A stretch of 64,000 nucleotides of DNA from Unio delphinus (lineage: Eukaryota > Mollusca > Bivalvia > Unionida > Unionidae). Positions 14,901 to 27,054 of the stretch are shown piece by piece. The stretch covers positions 33,331,315-33,395,314 of the forward strand of contig JAQISU010001235.1 of the NCBI GenBank assembly GCA_029339505.1. Direction: 5' to 3'. The position numbers were made by a program, and so were the translations under genes. Each line of letters starts with the position of its first letter. The stretch's first letter is position 1. The notes under the pieces are model-generated. The model was not told the DNA's origin, searched no databases, and saw only the letters and a program-made list of their open reading frames with translations.

Positions 14901-16675
14901 TGTGTCTTTGAAACACATATTACACTCTGATCTAGATGTGTCTTTGATACACAAATTAAACTCTGATCTAGATGTGTCTTTGGTAAACAAATTACACTCT
15001 GATTTAGAATTTTTTTTTGGTACACAAAATTAGATTCTGATCTAGATGTGTCTTTGATACACATATTATACTCTGATCTAGAATGTGTCTTTGGTACACA
15101 TATTATACTCTGATCTTGATGTGTCTTTGATACACAAATTAAACTCTGATCTAGATGTGTCTTTGGTAAACAAATTACACTCTGATCTAGAATGTTTTTT
15201 GGTACACAAAATTAGATTCTGATCTAGATGTGTCTTTGATACACATATTATACTCTGATCTAGAATGTGTCTTTGGTACACATATTATACTCTGATCTAG
15301 ATGTGTCTTTGGTATACATATTACACTCTGGTCTAGATGTGTCTTTGGTAAACAAATTAAACTCTGATTTAGATGTGTAAACAAATTACACTCTGATCTT
15401 GAATTTTTTGGTACACAAAATTAAACTCTGATCTAGATGTGTCTTTGGTACAGAAATTACACTCTGATCTAGAATGTTTTTGGTACACAAAATTAAACTC
15501 TGATCTAGATGTGTCTGTGATAAACATATTAAATTCTTATCTATATGTGTCTTTGATACACATATTACACTCTGATCTAGATGTGTCTTTGATACACATA
15601 TTACAATCTGATCTAGATGTTTCTTTGATACATAAATTAAACTCTGATCTAAATGTGTCTTTGGTAAACAAATTACACTCTGATCTAGAATATTTTTTAG
15701 TACACAAAATTAAACTATGATCTAGATGTGTCTTTGATACACATATTACAGTTTGATCTAGATGTGTCTTTGATATACATATTACACTTTGATCTAGATG
15801 TGTCTTTGATGCACATATTACACTCTGATCTAGAATGTTTTTTGGTACACAAAATTAAACTCTGATCTAGAAGTGTCTTTGATACACATATTATGCTCTG
15901 ATCTATATGTGTCTTTGGTACACATATTACACTCTGATCTAGATGTGTCTTTGATACACATATTACGCTCTGATCTAGATGTGTCTTTGATACACATATT
16001 ATGCTCTGATCTAGATGTGTCTTTGGTACACAAATTACACTCTGATCTAGATGTGTCTTTGATACACATATTACGCTCTGATCTAGATGTGTCTTTGATA
16101 CACATATTACACTCTGATCTAGATGTGTCTTTGGTACACATATTACACTCTGATCTAGATGTGTCTTTGATACACATATTACACTCTGATCTAGATGTGT
16201 CTTTGATACACATATTATGCTCTGATCTAGATGTGTCTTAGGTACACATATTAAACTCTGATCTAGATGTGTCTTTGATACACATATTACACTTTGATCT
16301 AGATGTGTCTTTGATACACATTTTACACTCTGATCTAGATGTGTCTTTGGTAAACAAATTACACTCTGATCTAGAATGTTTTTTGGTACACAAAATTAAA
16401 CTCTGATCTACATGTGTCTTTGGTACACATACTACACTCTGGTCTAGATGTATCTTTGGTAAACAAATTAAACTCTGATCTAGATGTGTCTTTGGTACAC
16501 ATATTACGCTCTGATCTAGATGTGTCTTTGATACACATATTACACTTTGATCTAGATGTGTCTTTGATACACATATTACACTCTGATCTAGAATGTTTTT
16601 GGTACACAAAATTAAACTCTGATCTAGATGTGTCTTTGGTACACATAATACACTCTGATCCAGATGTGTCTTTGA
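8961..16675 (-). repeat. 36-bp satellite array (~214 units)
   Basis: The unit is 36 bp, beginning GATCTAGATGTGTCTTTGAT and ending acacatattacactct. Three common variants differ in the middle (TTTGATACACATATTA, TTTGGTAAACAAATTA, TTTTTGGTACACAAAATTA). Most units contain the dyad ATGTGT-(7 nt)-ACACAT and an XbaI-like TCTAGA. Because 36 is a multiple of three and the unit lacks stops in several frames, long open frames occur on both strands (12-residue repeats of CIKDTSRSECNM type on the minus strand, DVSLIHILHSDL type on the plus strand). These are almost certainly by-products. Longer-period structure is visible: the block starting GGTACACACAATTAGATT recurs at 12,423, 12,893 and 13,255. Confidence 0.95.
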
Positions 16676-17640
16676 TAACTAGTTTAATATGTGTACTAAA
16701 TTATTCATAACAAAAGAACATCTTGATAACTTGTTTAATATGTGTACTAAATTATTCATAACAAAAGAACGTCTTGATAACTCGTTTAATATGTGTACTA
16801 AATTATTGATAACAAAAGAACATCTTGATAACTTGTTTAATATGTGTACTAAATTATTCATAACAAAAAAATCTTAACTGTTTAATATGTGTACTAAATT
16901 ATTCATAACAAAATATCTTGATAACTAGTTTAAAATGTGTATTTAATTATTCATAACAAAAAACATTTTGATAACTTGTTTAATATGTGTACTAAATTAT
17001 TCATAACAAAAGAACATCTTGATAACTTGTTTAATATGTGTACTAAATTATTCATAACAAAAAAATCTTAACTGTTTAATATGTGTACTAAATTATTCAT
17101 AACAAAAGAACATCTTGATAACTTGTTTAATATGTGTACTAAATTATTCATAACAAAAAAACTTAACTGTTTAATATGTGTACTAAATTATTCATAACAA
17201 AAGAACATCTTGATAACTTGTTTAATATGTGTAGTAAATTATTCATAACAAAATATCTTGATAACTAGTTTAAAATGTGTATTTAATTATTCATAACAAA
17301 AAACATTTTGATAACTTGTTTAATATGTGTACTAAATTATTCATAAGAAAAAATCATCTTGATAACTTGTTTAATATGTTTACTTAATTATTCATAACAA
17401 AAAACATCTTGATAACTTGTTTAATATGTGTATTAAATTATTCATTAGAAAAGAACATCTTGATAACTAGTTTGATATGTGTACTTAATTATTCATAACA
17501 AAAAAAACATCTTGATAACTTGTTTAATATGTGTACTAAATTATTCATAACAAAAAAATCTTGATAACTTTTTTAATATGTGTACTAAAGTATTCATAAC
17601 AAAAAAAAATCTTGATAACTAGTTTAATATGTGTACTAAA
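16676..17640 (+). repeat. ~51-bp satellite array (~19 units)
   Basis: Units of TGATAACTTGTTTAATATGT followed by gtactaaattattcataacaaaagaacatct, with indels mainly in the A-run. The array abuts the 36-bp satellite with no gap; the junction shares TGTCTTTGATAAC, which occurs in both unit types, suggesting one array started from the edge of the other. Confidence 0.92.
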
Positions 17641-18606
17641 TTGTCAACATTGTTTGGAGTGTCTTAATGTACCCAGTTGCCAGCAGCACCAACTCCCTTG
17701 ATTTACAAAGTACCAGTATGTGGTGAAGATTTAATGAAAATAAGCTGTAGAGATATTGAAGTTTTAAAGATTTGGAGTAGTTGTCTTATTATAAAAGTTG
17801 AATTTTCCAGTTTGGTAACCCCAAATCATGCATTGCATGAAAATATCAAGAACAAGCCATGAAGAATTTGCCACATGCATTGCTAACAGTAGACTTTGGT
17901 TTTTGATGATATACATTTAGTAAGTGTGCAGTTATATTTTCCTTGCCTCAGTAGCAAAAATAAAGAAAATGCTACAGAAAAAACCAAATGAGTTTTGAAG
18001 AAATTTAAAATATCAAATGTATCATAATAATTGTAAATTGGTAATATATAGGAGGCAAGACTGAAATTAATATAGTAAAAAGATATACTAACCTATTTTT
18101 TTCTTACAATGCAATGCACATTTATAAATATTACTTTGACAGTTGGTGCCAAATGACAAAGTGGAATTAACCATACCATAATTACTCACTTATAAGTCAA
18201 GTCAAACTGCAAAAAACAGTTTGTAAGGTTATAAGTAAGTACATGTGGTACCACTGATCTAACTATGATATGTAACTATGACGACACATGTATTTCATGT
18301 CCCACTCTATCGTTTGGTCTCATCCATTGGTTCATACATACACCCATATGTCCACATGTCTTTTGTGTCCATCCACCCATCTATCCTGAAAAGCTTGTTG
18401 TGTGAACAAATGAAATTTTCTATGTATATTTATATGCATACAATTATGACCTAATTTTATTTTCATCCCAAGAAAGTAGTCTAGCTATTTGTTAAAAAAT
18501 GTTGAACTTTCTGGGTATGAACTTGTTTTTGTGAAAACTTTTTAGCCCAATTGCAGGTGAAATACTTGACATAGACAAATGAAATTCTATAGGCATGCTT
18601 GTGTGT

Positions 18607-18609
<3 letters not shown>

Positions 18610-18681
<72 letters not shown>
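18610..18681. repeat. (TA)n microsatellite
   Basis: About 36 uninterrupted TA dinucleotides. Confidence 0.98.
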
Positions 18682-18683
<2 letters not shown>

Positions 18684-18827
18684 CAAAATATCAGCATGTC
18701 CTAATTATGATTTGTGTAAATTGTTTCATTAAATGTTGAATAGATCTGACCCACACTAATAAAAAATCTCCCGCTTGATTTCAGTCAAACTCAGATGTTG
18801 CAGTTTATCGCAGAAATTACATTTTCA

Positions 18828-18828
<1 letters not shown>

Positions 18829-18878
<50 letters not shown>
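18829..18878. repeat. (AAT)n microsatellite
   Basis: About 16 perfect ATA/AAT triplets. Confidence 0.97.
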
Positions 18879-18881
<3 letters not shown>

Positions 18882-19466
18882 TATTTAGTAATTTAGGTCA
18901 CTGGCCCAGATAACAAAATACAAGCAAATATAATGTATGCCATGTTGTAAAGAAGTTAAATATGATGTTCATCATGAGTATATATACATGAATTCCTATA
19001 ATCAGTGCATAATATTATAAAAATGTTACTACCTCTAAGTATATAATACACAATTTGTTTTGAGTTACCAAAGATTGTGTCAGCGAAAAGACAAACTGGA
19101 TACAAATTTTTCACAAATGAAAAGAGATTATAAATTTTATTAAGGTATTTCTTTCATAAAAATAGTAAATAGCTGGACAAACACAAACAAAATGAAATTC
19201 ATCTTCTACCAAATAAACATTAAACATTACTGACATAATTCACAATTTCTATTATTTCCCTCAATCCTGTCTACCTGCCTATATTTTCAGTGTATGTGCT
19301 GAGCACCTAAATTTAGCAAGACACATCCTAAAATGACATGATATCCACATAAAACAAGTTACTATATTCAGCCATATTTGTAACAAGATAACATTCAGTA
19401 GAGATAATCTGTTTGTTTTGTACTCGGTATCAAAACTTTAGTTTAAATGGGCACTAAGGCTGAAGT

Positions 19467-19640
19467 CATTTTCATGAACATAGGGCCAGAGTATAATACA
19501 AATATTGAATGGTCATTTTCATAAACATAGGGCCAGGGTATAATACAAATATTTTTTGAATGGTCATTTTCATGAACATAGGGTCAGGGTATAATACAAA
19601 TATTGAATGGTCATTTTCATGAACATACAGCCAGGTTATA
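19467..19640 (+). repeat. ~53-bp tandem repeat
   Basis: Four units of TCATTTTCATGAACATAGGG followed by ccagggtataatacaaatattgaatgg; the third unit has a small TTTT insertion. Confidence 0.85.
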
Positions 19641-21356
19641 ATGCAAATATTGAACTTGAGATTTTGATGTGGGCAATCACAAATAACTTTATGAAAGATC
19701 ATTTCTGGTTGGTAGATAGTGGAAACTCAGGCTCTGAGAGTTCTATGATCTCGAGTCAAGGATCCAAAGTAAACTGTGTTAAATCTAGTCTGCCGTAGTG
19801 GTGTGAGGAGGGTGACTGCAACACCATATTTACAAGTACATGCCCTGTCTGATTAGAAATGTGAGAGCCCCAGGGGGTGGGAGAAGGATCCTCAGATCTC
19901 ACCTGTCATAAAAATTTAAAAAATCATTTTGTACTGATTAAACACTAAAATTTAAACCTTATTGAACTGCAGTATCCCAAATCAGGATTTTGAAACAATC
20001 CATGTAAAATGCCTGCTTGGGAGCACCAGATAGCTTGCCTGTAGAGTGGTTCATATTGAAAATTTGGGGTTTTCTGGGTAAGGTACCACCCCATGCAATG
20101 TAAAATGTATGTTAGCTTGTACAGTGAGTTATGTGCATATTCTACTCAAGTACATTTATATACAGTGTGTATGCTATTCACAAGTTTTTTAATTTTAAGC
20201 AAACTGGGAAAATGTACCTTCCATCTTTAGATTCCTTCATTCTGCAAATTGTTTTGAAAGTAATTAGTTATTGATGAATTTTAAAACAAACCTATTTTTT
20301 CCTGTAAACCACTTTAAATAAAAGCCTAGCCTACACAATTTTGAAGGAAAATAAAATAATAAGATATTTATGTTTGAATGAAAAAGTCATAGACAATAGT
20401 AATACACTTATTTTCCTGAAGCCCAGCGGTTATTTTATCACATGGCTTTAAAACTGCCAATTATTTTGCACCACTGTTTGGGTTATAATGCTTACCATGT
20501 AATTTAGTATTATTGATGTTGGTTCAAAAGTATGACATGTTCATGTTTTATTCAGATAAGTGTCACCTTGCTGATAGCAATTTTCATTGACATTATTATA
20601 AGGGAATTATAGAGAAAGCCCATTCTGCCCTAAGTTCTCAATTATATACTCAGTACCAGCACTTGATAATGAGTTCACTCACATCTGTTATTAAAGTTGC
20701 ACTCATTCCTTAGCACTTGAGAGCTACAGGACAAGTCTAATAATTGGTCAAGAACAGGAATGGGACATGGCCTTAACTAAATTCTCACTTACAGTCTGGT
20801 AGCTGCCTTGATTGCTTTCATTCTGAAATTCAGTTGCTCAATGGAGAAAAAAATTAGACTGTGCCACCTACTCATTCGCATATGTATTAATGTCAGGAAC
20901 TAGTTTTTGTAGATAATGTCATTTCCCATATTTAGGAAAAATCTGAAGTTGCTTGTATATTCCAGAAAAACTTGAATAGTTTGCTGCCACATTGGTTTTG
21001 TGCTATATTGTTGGTGCCTTAAAGTTGCACTAATCATCAAAAGGCTACTTTTTAATGGCAGTTGTTATTCATTTATATTACTTTTTCTGGAGTAGTTTAT
21101 CCCAAAACATCTAGTTGTTAAAGAAAAAGATAAATGTTTTAAAGCTTGTATTCAATTATGGACAATCATTTAACACTTTGTCATTTGACTTTCTGAACAT
21201 TCTTCAATTAACACTTTTAAAACTCCTATTTTTTTATCAATTACCATTGGATGATACTGTACTTTTCAGTAAACAAGGAATATATTGTACAAATTAGATG
21301 AATATTGTCTAAGTGTTGAAAGTTTGAAACTGTGTTGTTTTTATAGTAAAATCTTT

Positions 21357-21510
21357 ACATTGTTTGCCTGACTAGGCAGAGCAACATCTTGTTTTGGTCA
21401 TTTTATAAATTATAGATTAGTTCCCTACATCGCAGGACCATATCTTGTTTTGGTCATGTTATAGTATAAATTATATACTGGTTGCCCTACTCAGCAATAT
21501 GACCTCTTGT
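21357..21510 (+). repeat. ~60-bp degenerate tandem repeat
   Basis: Three units sharing GCCTGACTAGGCAGAGCAAC / CATCTTGTTTTGGTCATTTTATA-type sequence with increasing divergence. Confidence 0.65.
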
Positions 21511-21710
21511 TCTGATCACAAGAACTCTACCAGCTCATAGACATATGTACGATGATTTATACAAATATTAAATTGATCAGCCATCTGATACAAAAATTAG
21601 CAGTTTCTTCTTAGTAATTGAAAAAAAAAATATTAGTCATCAGTCATTTAGAGTGTGATTCTCCGATACTACCCAAAGTTTTGACTTTGATCATATTTTT
21701 AATGTATGTA

Positions 21711-21744
21711 TGTATGTATGTATGTATGTATGTATGTATGTATG
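21711..21744. repeat. (ATGT)n microsatellite
   Basis: About eight perfect ATGT tetranucleotides. Confidence 0.97.
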
Positions 21745-22174
21745 TTGCTATATTATGCATAATTAAAGGTAAGTTCTAAAAATGTAACGTTAATTGTTGC
21801 ATTAAAAAACTTTAGGAAGACATTCCAAATATTTCAAAATCATAAACATTTAGCAAATGAAAGTTGTTAAACTCAGTACAAGATTCATAACACTAAAGAA
21901 TGTAGGTAAGTTGACTTTGACATGTTGGTAGAAGAAAGATGTATATTTTTTATAGCTTAATTAGTGAAATATAACGAATTTGCTTATATTCATCTCCTTT
22001 GTTTCCATGGTACAGTGACAAATTCCCATTACACTACTCTGTGTATTTACCAATAAATCAAGTCCAACAGCAAACTACAAAGACCCTGATCTGCTATAAC
22101 ATAATGCACCTACAGATCAGGGTATGTCCTGTTTATTCTACTGATTACTATTCCTAAAAACTGCATATACCCAG

Positions 22175-22465
22175 CTGATCATTTCACTTGGCTCTCTTGT
22201 CTTTTTGTAACATGACAGCTGATCATTTCACTTAGCAGTCTTATGTATTACTGTAACATGACAGCTGATTATTTCACTTGGCACTCTTGTGTCTTCTTGT
22301 AACATGACAGCTGATCATTTCACTAAGCAGTCTTATGTATTACTGTAACATGACAGCTGATTATTTCACTTGGCACTCTTGTGTCTTATTGTAACATGAC
22401 AGCTGATCATTTCACTTGGCACTCTTGTGTCTTATTGTAACATGACAGCTGATCATTTCACTTAA
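22175..22465 (-). repeat. ~46-bp tandem array, mirror copy
   Basis: About six units of the reverse complement of the array at 2,395-2,912 (CAGCTGATCATTTCACTTGG type). Confidence 0.85.
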
Positions 22466-23796
22466 CAAGTATTGTGTAGTACTGTTGCTAGTATGATGCC
22501 AAGTCTGATCAGAAATACATAAATGCATTTCATTATCAAAATATGTGCAAGATTTCACTTGTATAAGCCAATGTTTCAAGTTTGATCAAATTGGAGTCAG
22601 GAATATTTCTTCAAGAACAGTATTGAGCTAATCCAATAAGCTGCAAGATCATCTCATTAGTATGCATGTATATCACTCATATTTTAACTCAGATCTTGAA
22701 GATAGAAACATTTATTCCAGATAGATCAAAACTGGACTAGAAATAATGGCACTGAGAAGTAACAATACAGGACAATTAAATGCAATATTACTTCATTAAT
22801 ATCCATCAATCTCATTAACCAACTCATGCAACATACCGGTATTCATATCTCAGTTTATTAAAACTTGATCAGAAATATATGTTCACGAGCCAATTCCATG
22901 CAAGGTCACCATTTTATTATTCATTTATCTCAATAAATTTTGAATTTATCCCAGATCGTCATGATATAATCCTGTATTCCAAATTTTGACAAAAGTGGAT
23001 CACAATTACAGCATCCTAAGTACAGTAGTAATAAGTAATTGCTGACAGATGGTTGACAATAGACACAGGGCTATGCCATAAGCACATTGGGCTTTGAACT
23101 CTAGGCCATGCCATGAGCACACTGGACCTGGGACACAGTGCCTTGCCATAAACCATAAACACATCTGCTCTTGGACACAGGGTGATGCCAAAGCACACTG
23201 GGCTGTGGACACAAGACCCTTTATAAGCACTTTGGGACTTTGACACATTGCCATGCCATAAGCACACTGGGCATTAGCACCTGATAATGAAACAATTGGT
23301 TGATATGTTTGTAGGTATATTTTGGTGACAGAGTATATGAATTGACCTATCGCCAGTTGTCAATCATTCTGCTCGTTTGACCAATCAATGAGCGCTATTA
23401 TACACACTGCCAGATACTGTTTACGTCTGCCATTTTCCTCCGACAAGCTGCTTCTGTCAATATCAACTCGACTATTGTATATATTTACAAATTTTGCAAC
23501 GGTTCGGCAATTTTTCGATTCACAATGCAATGGGGGCAGTGCAATTCTGATGGCTGTTATACAGATCGTCAAAATGGAGGAATTAAGTTTATTCCCTTCC
23601 CGAAACCAAGGCGTAACTGAATAGTGAAAAACTCGCCCCATGGAGAAGTCGCCCTGGATGAACTCACTCAACTTAATAACTTATTAAATTTATCAAATTT
23701 GCAATATGTTAACTTTTCCATTTGATCAACTCCGCTTCTGTACTTAACGAAAAATAAATGTTATCTGTCCCATTTGCTCTGCTCTTCGAATCATTA

Positions 23797-25177
23797 CCGT
23801 ATTTTCGCGAATATAAGACGCACCTAATTATAAGACGCGGGTTTTGACGATTTGTGTAAAAAAAAAAAAAAAATATTTTACATAAGACGCACGCGGCCTA
23901 GCCATCTGCCGCACTGAGCAATTTATATCCAGTGGTTTGCTTTCCTTTATCATAAATGAAAATTTATCCAATGTTTTATCACCTGTCGGTTGTAAACAAG
24001 GCTTCATTACCATTTTTAGTTGAGATCAAAGGCCAATAGCGGATGGGTTTAGTACCTGGTATCTAGATTCTAGAACAATAAACGCTGAATGTAAAGGCAG
24101 CTTCTTTGATCCGCTAGGCCAAGTCTTCAGCGGTTGGGGTTAGTACATATACCAATAAACGCCCAATGTATGCGGTTAGCATATATAAACGTGGGAACAG
24201 TCTCTTGTTATATATAAATTTGTGATCAATTTGCTTAGCATTTTTAAAATTTATAAAATTGTCACGATGCCGAAGCGAAAATCATATACGGCATGGGAGA
24301 AATTGAAAATTACGACAATCATCAATGGCTTCAGAAAGTGGGGGATAATTCCCGAATCGGCTAGCGATATCAGTTCTTTGGACGACGACTCAGCTGCATC
24401 CGATACCACTGACGCCAATGAGGATCGATTAGCATCAGTTATGGAGTTATTCCGTGACGACGACAGTGTATTTGATTCAAGTTTCAGTGGATTTGAAGAC
24501 GAAACTGATGACGATAAAAATGAAGATGAATAGAACAATACGGTACATTGATTTTTGATCAAGTCAAACACTATTTAGTAACAGCTTATTATATTGTGTT
24601 TAATAAAAAAAATTTAAATATATGGTATAACTGATTTTCATATTTAAGTCTAATATTGAACAAATTCTTGTCTTGTTTTCGAACTATTTAGTCTTGTCTT
24701 GTTTTCGAACGCACCCACCAAAGATACTAAAAATTAAAGTATCTTTGAACCCAACCGGATGTATAGGTAATATATCCGCCGTAGTTTTTGCTGTGATAAT
24801 TAATAACAATAAACAAAACTATTTAAACATACTATATTATATAAATTTAAAACATTTACTCCGACTAAACTTAGATCTGCAATAATTACGGTATACAAAA
24901 CATTGAAACAAAAGGATATTAAATTTGAAGTGGCCTGCATTGGATTGGTACACGTGGTAATTAATGAACACTTACCTAATTGTTTTTACAAGTAGGAATG
25001 AAAATCGTGAAACGTGAATATCGACCGCAATAATCGTCCTTCAATATCACACACTGTTCCGTTCGTTCGTGTTAAAAAAAAATACCTAGATAAGACGCCC
25101 ATTAATATAAGACGCACCATGGGTGCGGGGTATGTAAAATTTTGTATAAGACACGTCTTATATACGCGAAAATACGG
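23797..25177 (+). mobile_element. Internally deleted pogo/Tigger-like transposon
   Basis: Flanked by TA at 23,795-23,796 and 25,178-25,179. The inverted ends are CCGTATTTTCGCGAATATAA on the left and its near-complement TATACGCGAAAATACGG on the right, with further inverted GACGCACC/TAAGACGC blocks. The left inverted-repeat arm shows the unoccupied site (ATAATGATTCG near 1,012), proving insertion with TA duplication. The inside encodes only the two ends of a transposase-like protein (see 24,267), so the element is non-autonomous. The pogo/Tigger assignment rests on the TA duplication and on the MPKRKSYTA start. Confidence 0.85.
24267..24533 (+). pseudogene. Remnant of a pogo-like transposase
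   Basis: An 88-codon frame from the ATG at 24,267 begins MPKRKSYTAWEKLKI, which resembles the start of CENP-B/pogo-type transposases where the first helix-turn-helix begins. Within about 16 residues it runs into GFRKWGII and an acidic tail rich in D, E and S, which resembles the C-terminus of the same family. The rest of the DNA-binding region and the whole DDE catalytic core are missing, as expected of an internal deletion derivative. It cannot be a working transposase; whether it is still translated is unknown. Confidence 0.6.
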
Positions 25178-25189
25178 TATATGCATTTA

Positions 25190-25945
25190 AATAATATTTG
25201 TAGAGATAGTGTTGTCAATATTTTTTTTATTACAATTACATCTAAAAATGAAACATGCGTACTAGATGCAGTATAAGTAAATTTAATTGTCAGGTGAATA
25301 TGATTTAGGCAATCAATACTTTTTCAATTCTTCATTTAAATGCTTCCAGATCATAAAATATGTCATCTAAAAATCTGAACCAAACAGGTGGATTTAATTT
25401 TTCGTTTTGAATGAAATCCTTTTCTAATTCACACATTTAAGGAAAGAACACGAAGGAGCCATATTAATACCCATTGATGTACCCATTATTTGTATGTAAT
25501 TCGTATTATTAAATTGAAAATAATTATTTTCCAAGATAAGTTTTTATTATTTTACAAATATCGTCGCTAGATAGTGTGCTATTATTAGGATTGTTATCAA
25601 GAAAATATTTGCACGCTTCACTACGATCTGCATGCGGAATGTTGGTTTATAGTGATGTTACATCTAATGATACCAGGATTGAAATTATCAGATTAATTTT
25701 TTAGGTGTACGTATGTTCAGAGGGAAACTATAAAATTCCTCACATATTGAATTATTATTTTTAGCGATCTTATTAATTATTTTTTTATTTTATTTCTAAT
25801 TGACGTTCAACTTCTTTAACATAATCATCTTGAATCACAATAATAATAATGTTTGACTTATCATCCTTTTTAATCACTATACTGTCGTCATTCATTAGAT
25901 TATATACAGACTTAATTTCGTTCTTATAAATATTACTATGATATT
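25190..25945 (-). pseudogene. Decayed Penelope-like reverse transcriptase, mirror copy
   Basis: Inverted copy of 230-1,000, with the same landmarks (RFLDDI region near 25,375, MGTSMGINMAP region near 25,465-25,490, DVTSL near 25,650-25,670) and the same internal stop. It is slightly better preserved at some positions and worse at others. Confidence 0.75.
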
Positions 25946-25976
25946 GCTTTAAGTTCGTTTATATCTTTTGTGATCG

Positions 25977-25977
25977 C

Positions 25978-26042
<65 letters not shown>
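25977..26042. repeat. (TA)n microsatellite
   Basis: About 33 TA dinucleotides at the outer edge of the right inverted-repeat arm. Confidence 0.97.
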
Positions 26043-26044
<2 letters not shown>

Positions 26045-26123
26045 GTGATTTCACTATCAGGCATGAAGGCGCACGGAAAAGCTAATAAATATCATGTTCT
26101 TGCATCATCACACACAACTAGCA

Positions 26124-26309
26124 CAGAGGCGTAGTGATGGTATTTTGCGCCCGGGGACAAACTATAAAATTGGCGCCCCAGCGATCTTGTGACAGATTTA
26201 TTACCCTTGTTTTCTTATTATAATGTAACGTTGCAAGCCTCATTTTGGTGCCCCTGTACCTTGGCGCCCGGGGACATATGTACCCCCCAACCCCCTCGCT
26301 ACGCCTCTG
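26124..26309. mobile_element. hAT-like MITE (186 bp)
   Basis: Starts CAGAGGCGTAG and ends CTACGCCTCTG, giving perfect 11-bp inverted ends. It is flanked by 8-bp near-identical direct repeats AACTAGCA (26,116-26,123) and AACTAGCC (26,310-26,317). The 8-bp duplication and CAGAGGCG-type end are typical of hAT elements. A second inner repeat GCGCCCGGGGACA occurs twice in direct orientation. It has no coding capacity. Confidence 0.85.
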
Positions 26310-26317
26310 AACTAGCC

Positions 26318-27054
26318 TGAACTTGCGACATATATGAATACCAGAGAGAACCTTAATAAAATTCGATCGAAATTAGATTTATTACATTTCTTTTAGAAAT
26401 AAACCTTCCTCATTCAGTTACTAGTGTTGCTGGTGAGTTATTTTGCACACGTTTTCCAAACATTAAAATCACAAAGGATAACTCGTATGCTTTTGCTTTG
26501 AAACATTTTAAAAAGGAATTAGGAGGAGAGCCCTAGTGGCTGTCTTACTGAAGCTAGCTTCAACGAAGTTATCAACAATAAATGTGATATACAGCTCGCA
26601 TGGCATTAAGTCCAAATGATATCATGTACTGCACTTGTTTGTTGTTACTTTTATAATGCTCAGTGTTATTTTAATTGTGATTTTTCCACAAAGTTGAAGT
26701 TAATTAGCTATATATTTGCAAAACATGGCATCTACTATAGAATTACTGAAAGACAAGGACACAGAAAGTTTGAATAAACTTAAAAATGGTTTTAAAAATA
26801 TGTGGAAATTGGAATGGCCTGAGTGCATGGAAAGTTGACGTAAATGTAGTTGGTCAGTTCATAAGAAAACTGAACGTTAGAGGACTTGCATTTGCATTTG
26901 GGAGCATAAAACAATGAAACCTGCAACGCAGTGCAGATTATCAGATTATTATTTATTATCAGATTATCAGATTATCCCCACCCCTTAATATTTTCAGGTT
27001 TTTGGGGGGGCGGGGGACAACAATCATGTCTGATGTTTGAAAACCCACATGCTT
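26318..27054. other. No clear gene; one short ATG frame
   Basis: A 37-codon frame at 26,725-26,838 (plus) begins MASTIELLKDKD and, after its stop, related-looking sequence continues in another frame (FIRKLNVRGLAF). It might be the eroded first exon of a host or transposon-derived gene, but I do not recognise it. Confidence 0.3.

Larger units (their letters stand above)
17641..22172. other. No gene; several simple repeats
   Basis: No gene was recognised. It contains the microsatellites and minisatellites listed separately. Near 22,075-22,170 a short block (CCTGATCTGCTATAACATAA, then ACAGATCAGGGTATGTCC) resembles 33,005-33,080, an unnamed dispersed repeat. Confidence 0.55.
22173..25985 (-). 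repeat. Right arm of the large inverted repeat
   Basis: Reverse-complement counterpart of about 200-2,912. It includes the shortened ~46-bp array (22,175-22,465), the GTGCTTATGG-type minisatellite (23,060-23,280), the block near 23,345-23,790 and a dead Penelope-like reverse transcriptase (25,190-25,945). The arm is longer only because of the pogo-like insertion at 23,797-25,177. Similarity ends at the TA microsatellite beginning at 25,977. Confidence 0.85.

Noticed and set aside
8961..16675. Long open frames on both strands (up to 354 codons) suggesting a cysteine-rich repeat protein
   Set aside because: The 36-bp period is a multiple of three and the unit lacks stops, so both strands stay open at once. 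No start context, codon bias or conserved non-repeat domain is seen.
8961..16675. CRISPR-like regular array
   Set aside because: Units are contiguous with no unique spacers, the locus is in animal DNA, and no cas genes are present.
23388..23624. 78-codon frame conserved in both inverted-repeat arms
   Set aside because: The same frame exists in both arms because they are duplicates; it has no recognisable domain and the arms otherwise hold dead retroelement sequence.
24251..24571. Minus-strand 106-codon serine-rich frame
   Set aside because: It is the antisense of the acidic transposase tail, so serine runs simply mirror acidic codons.
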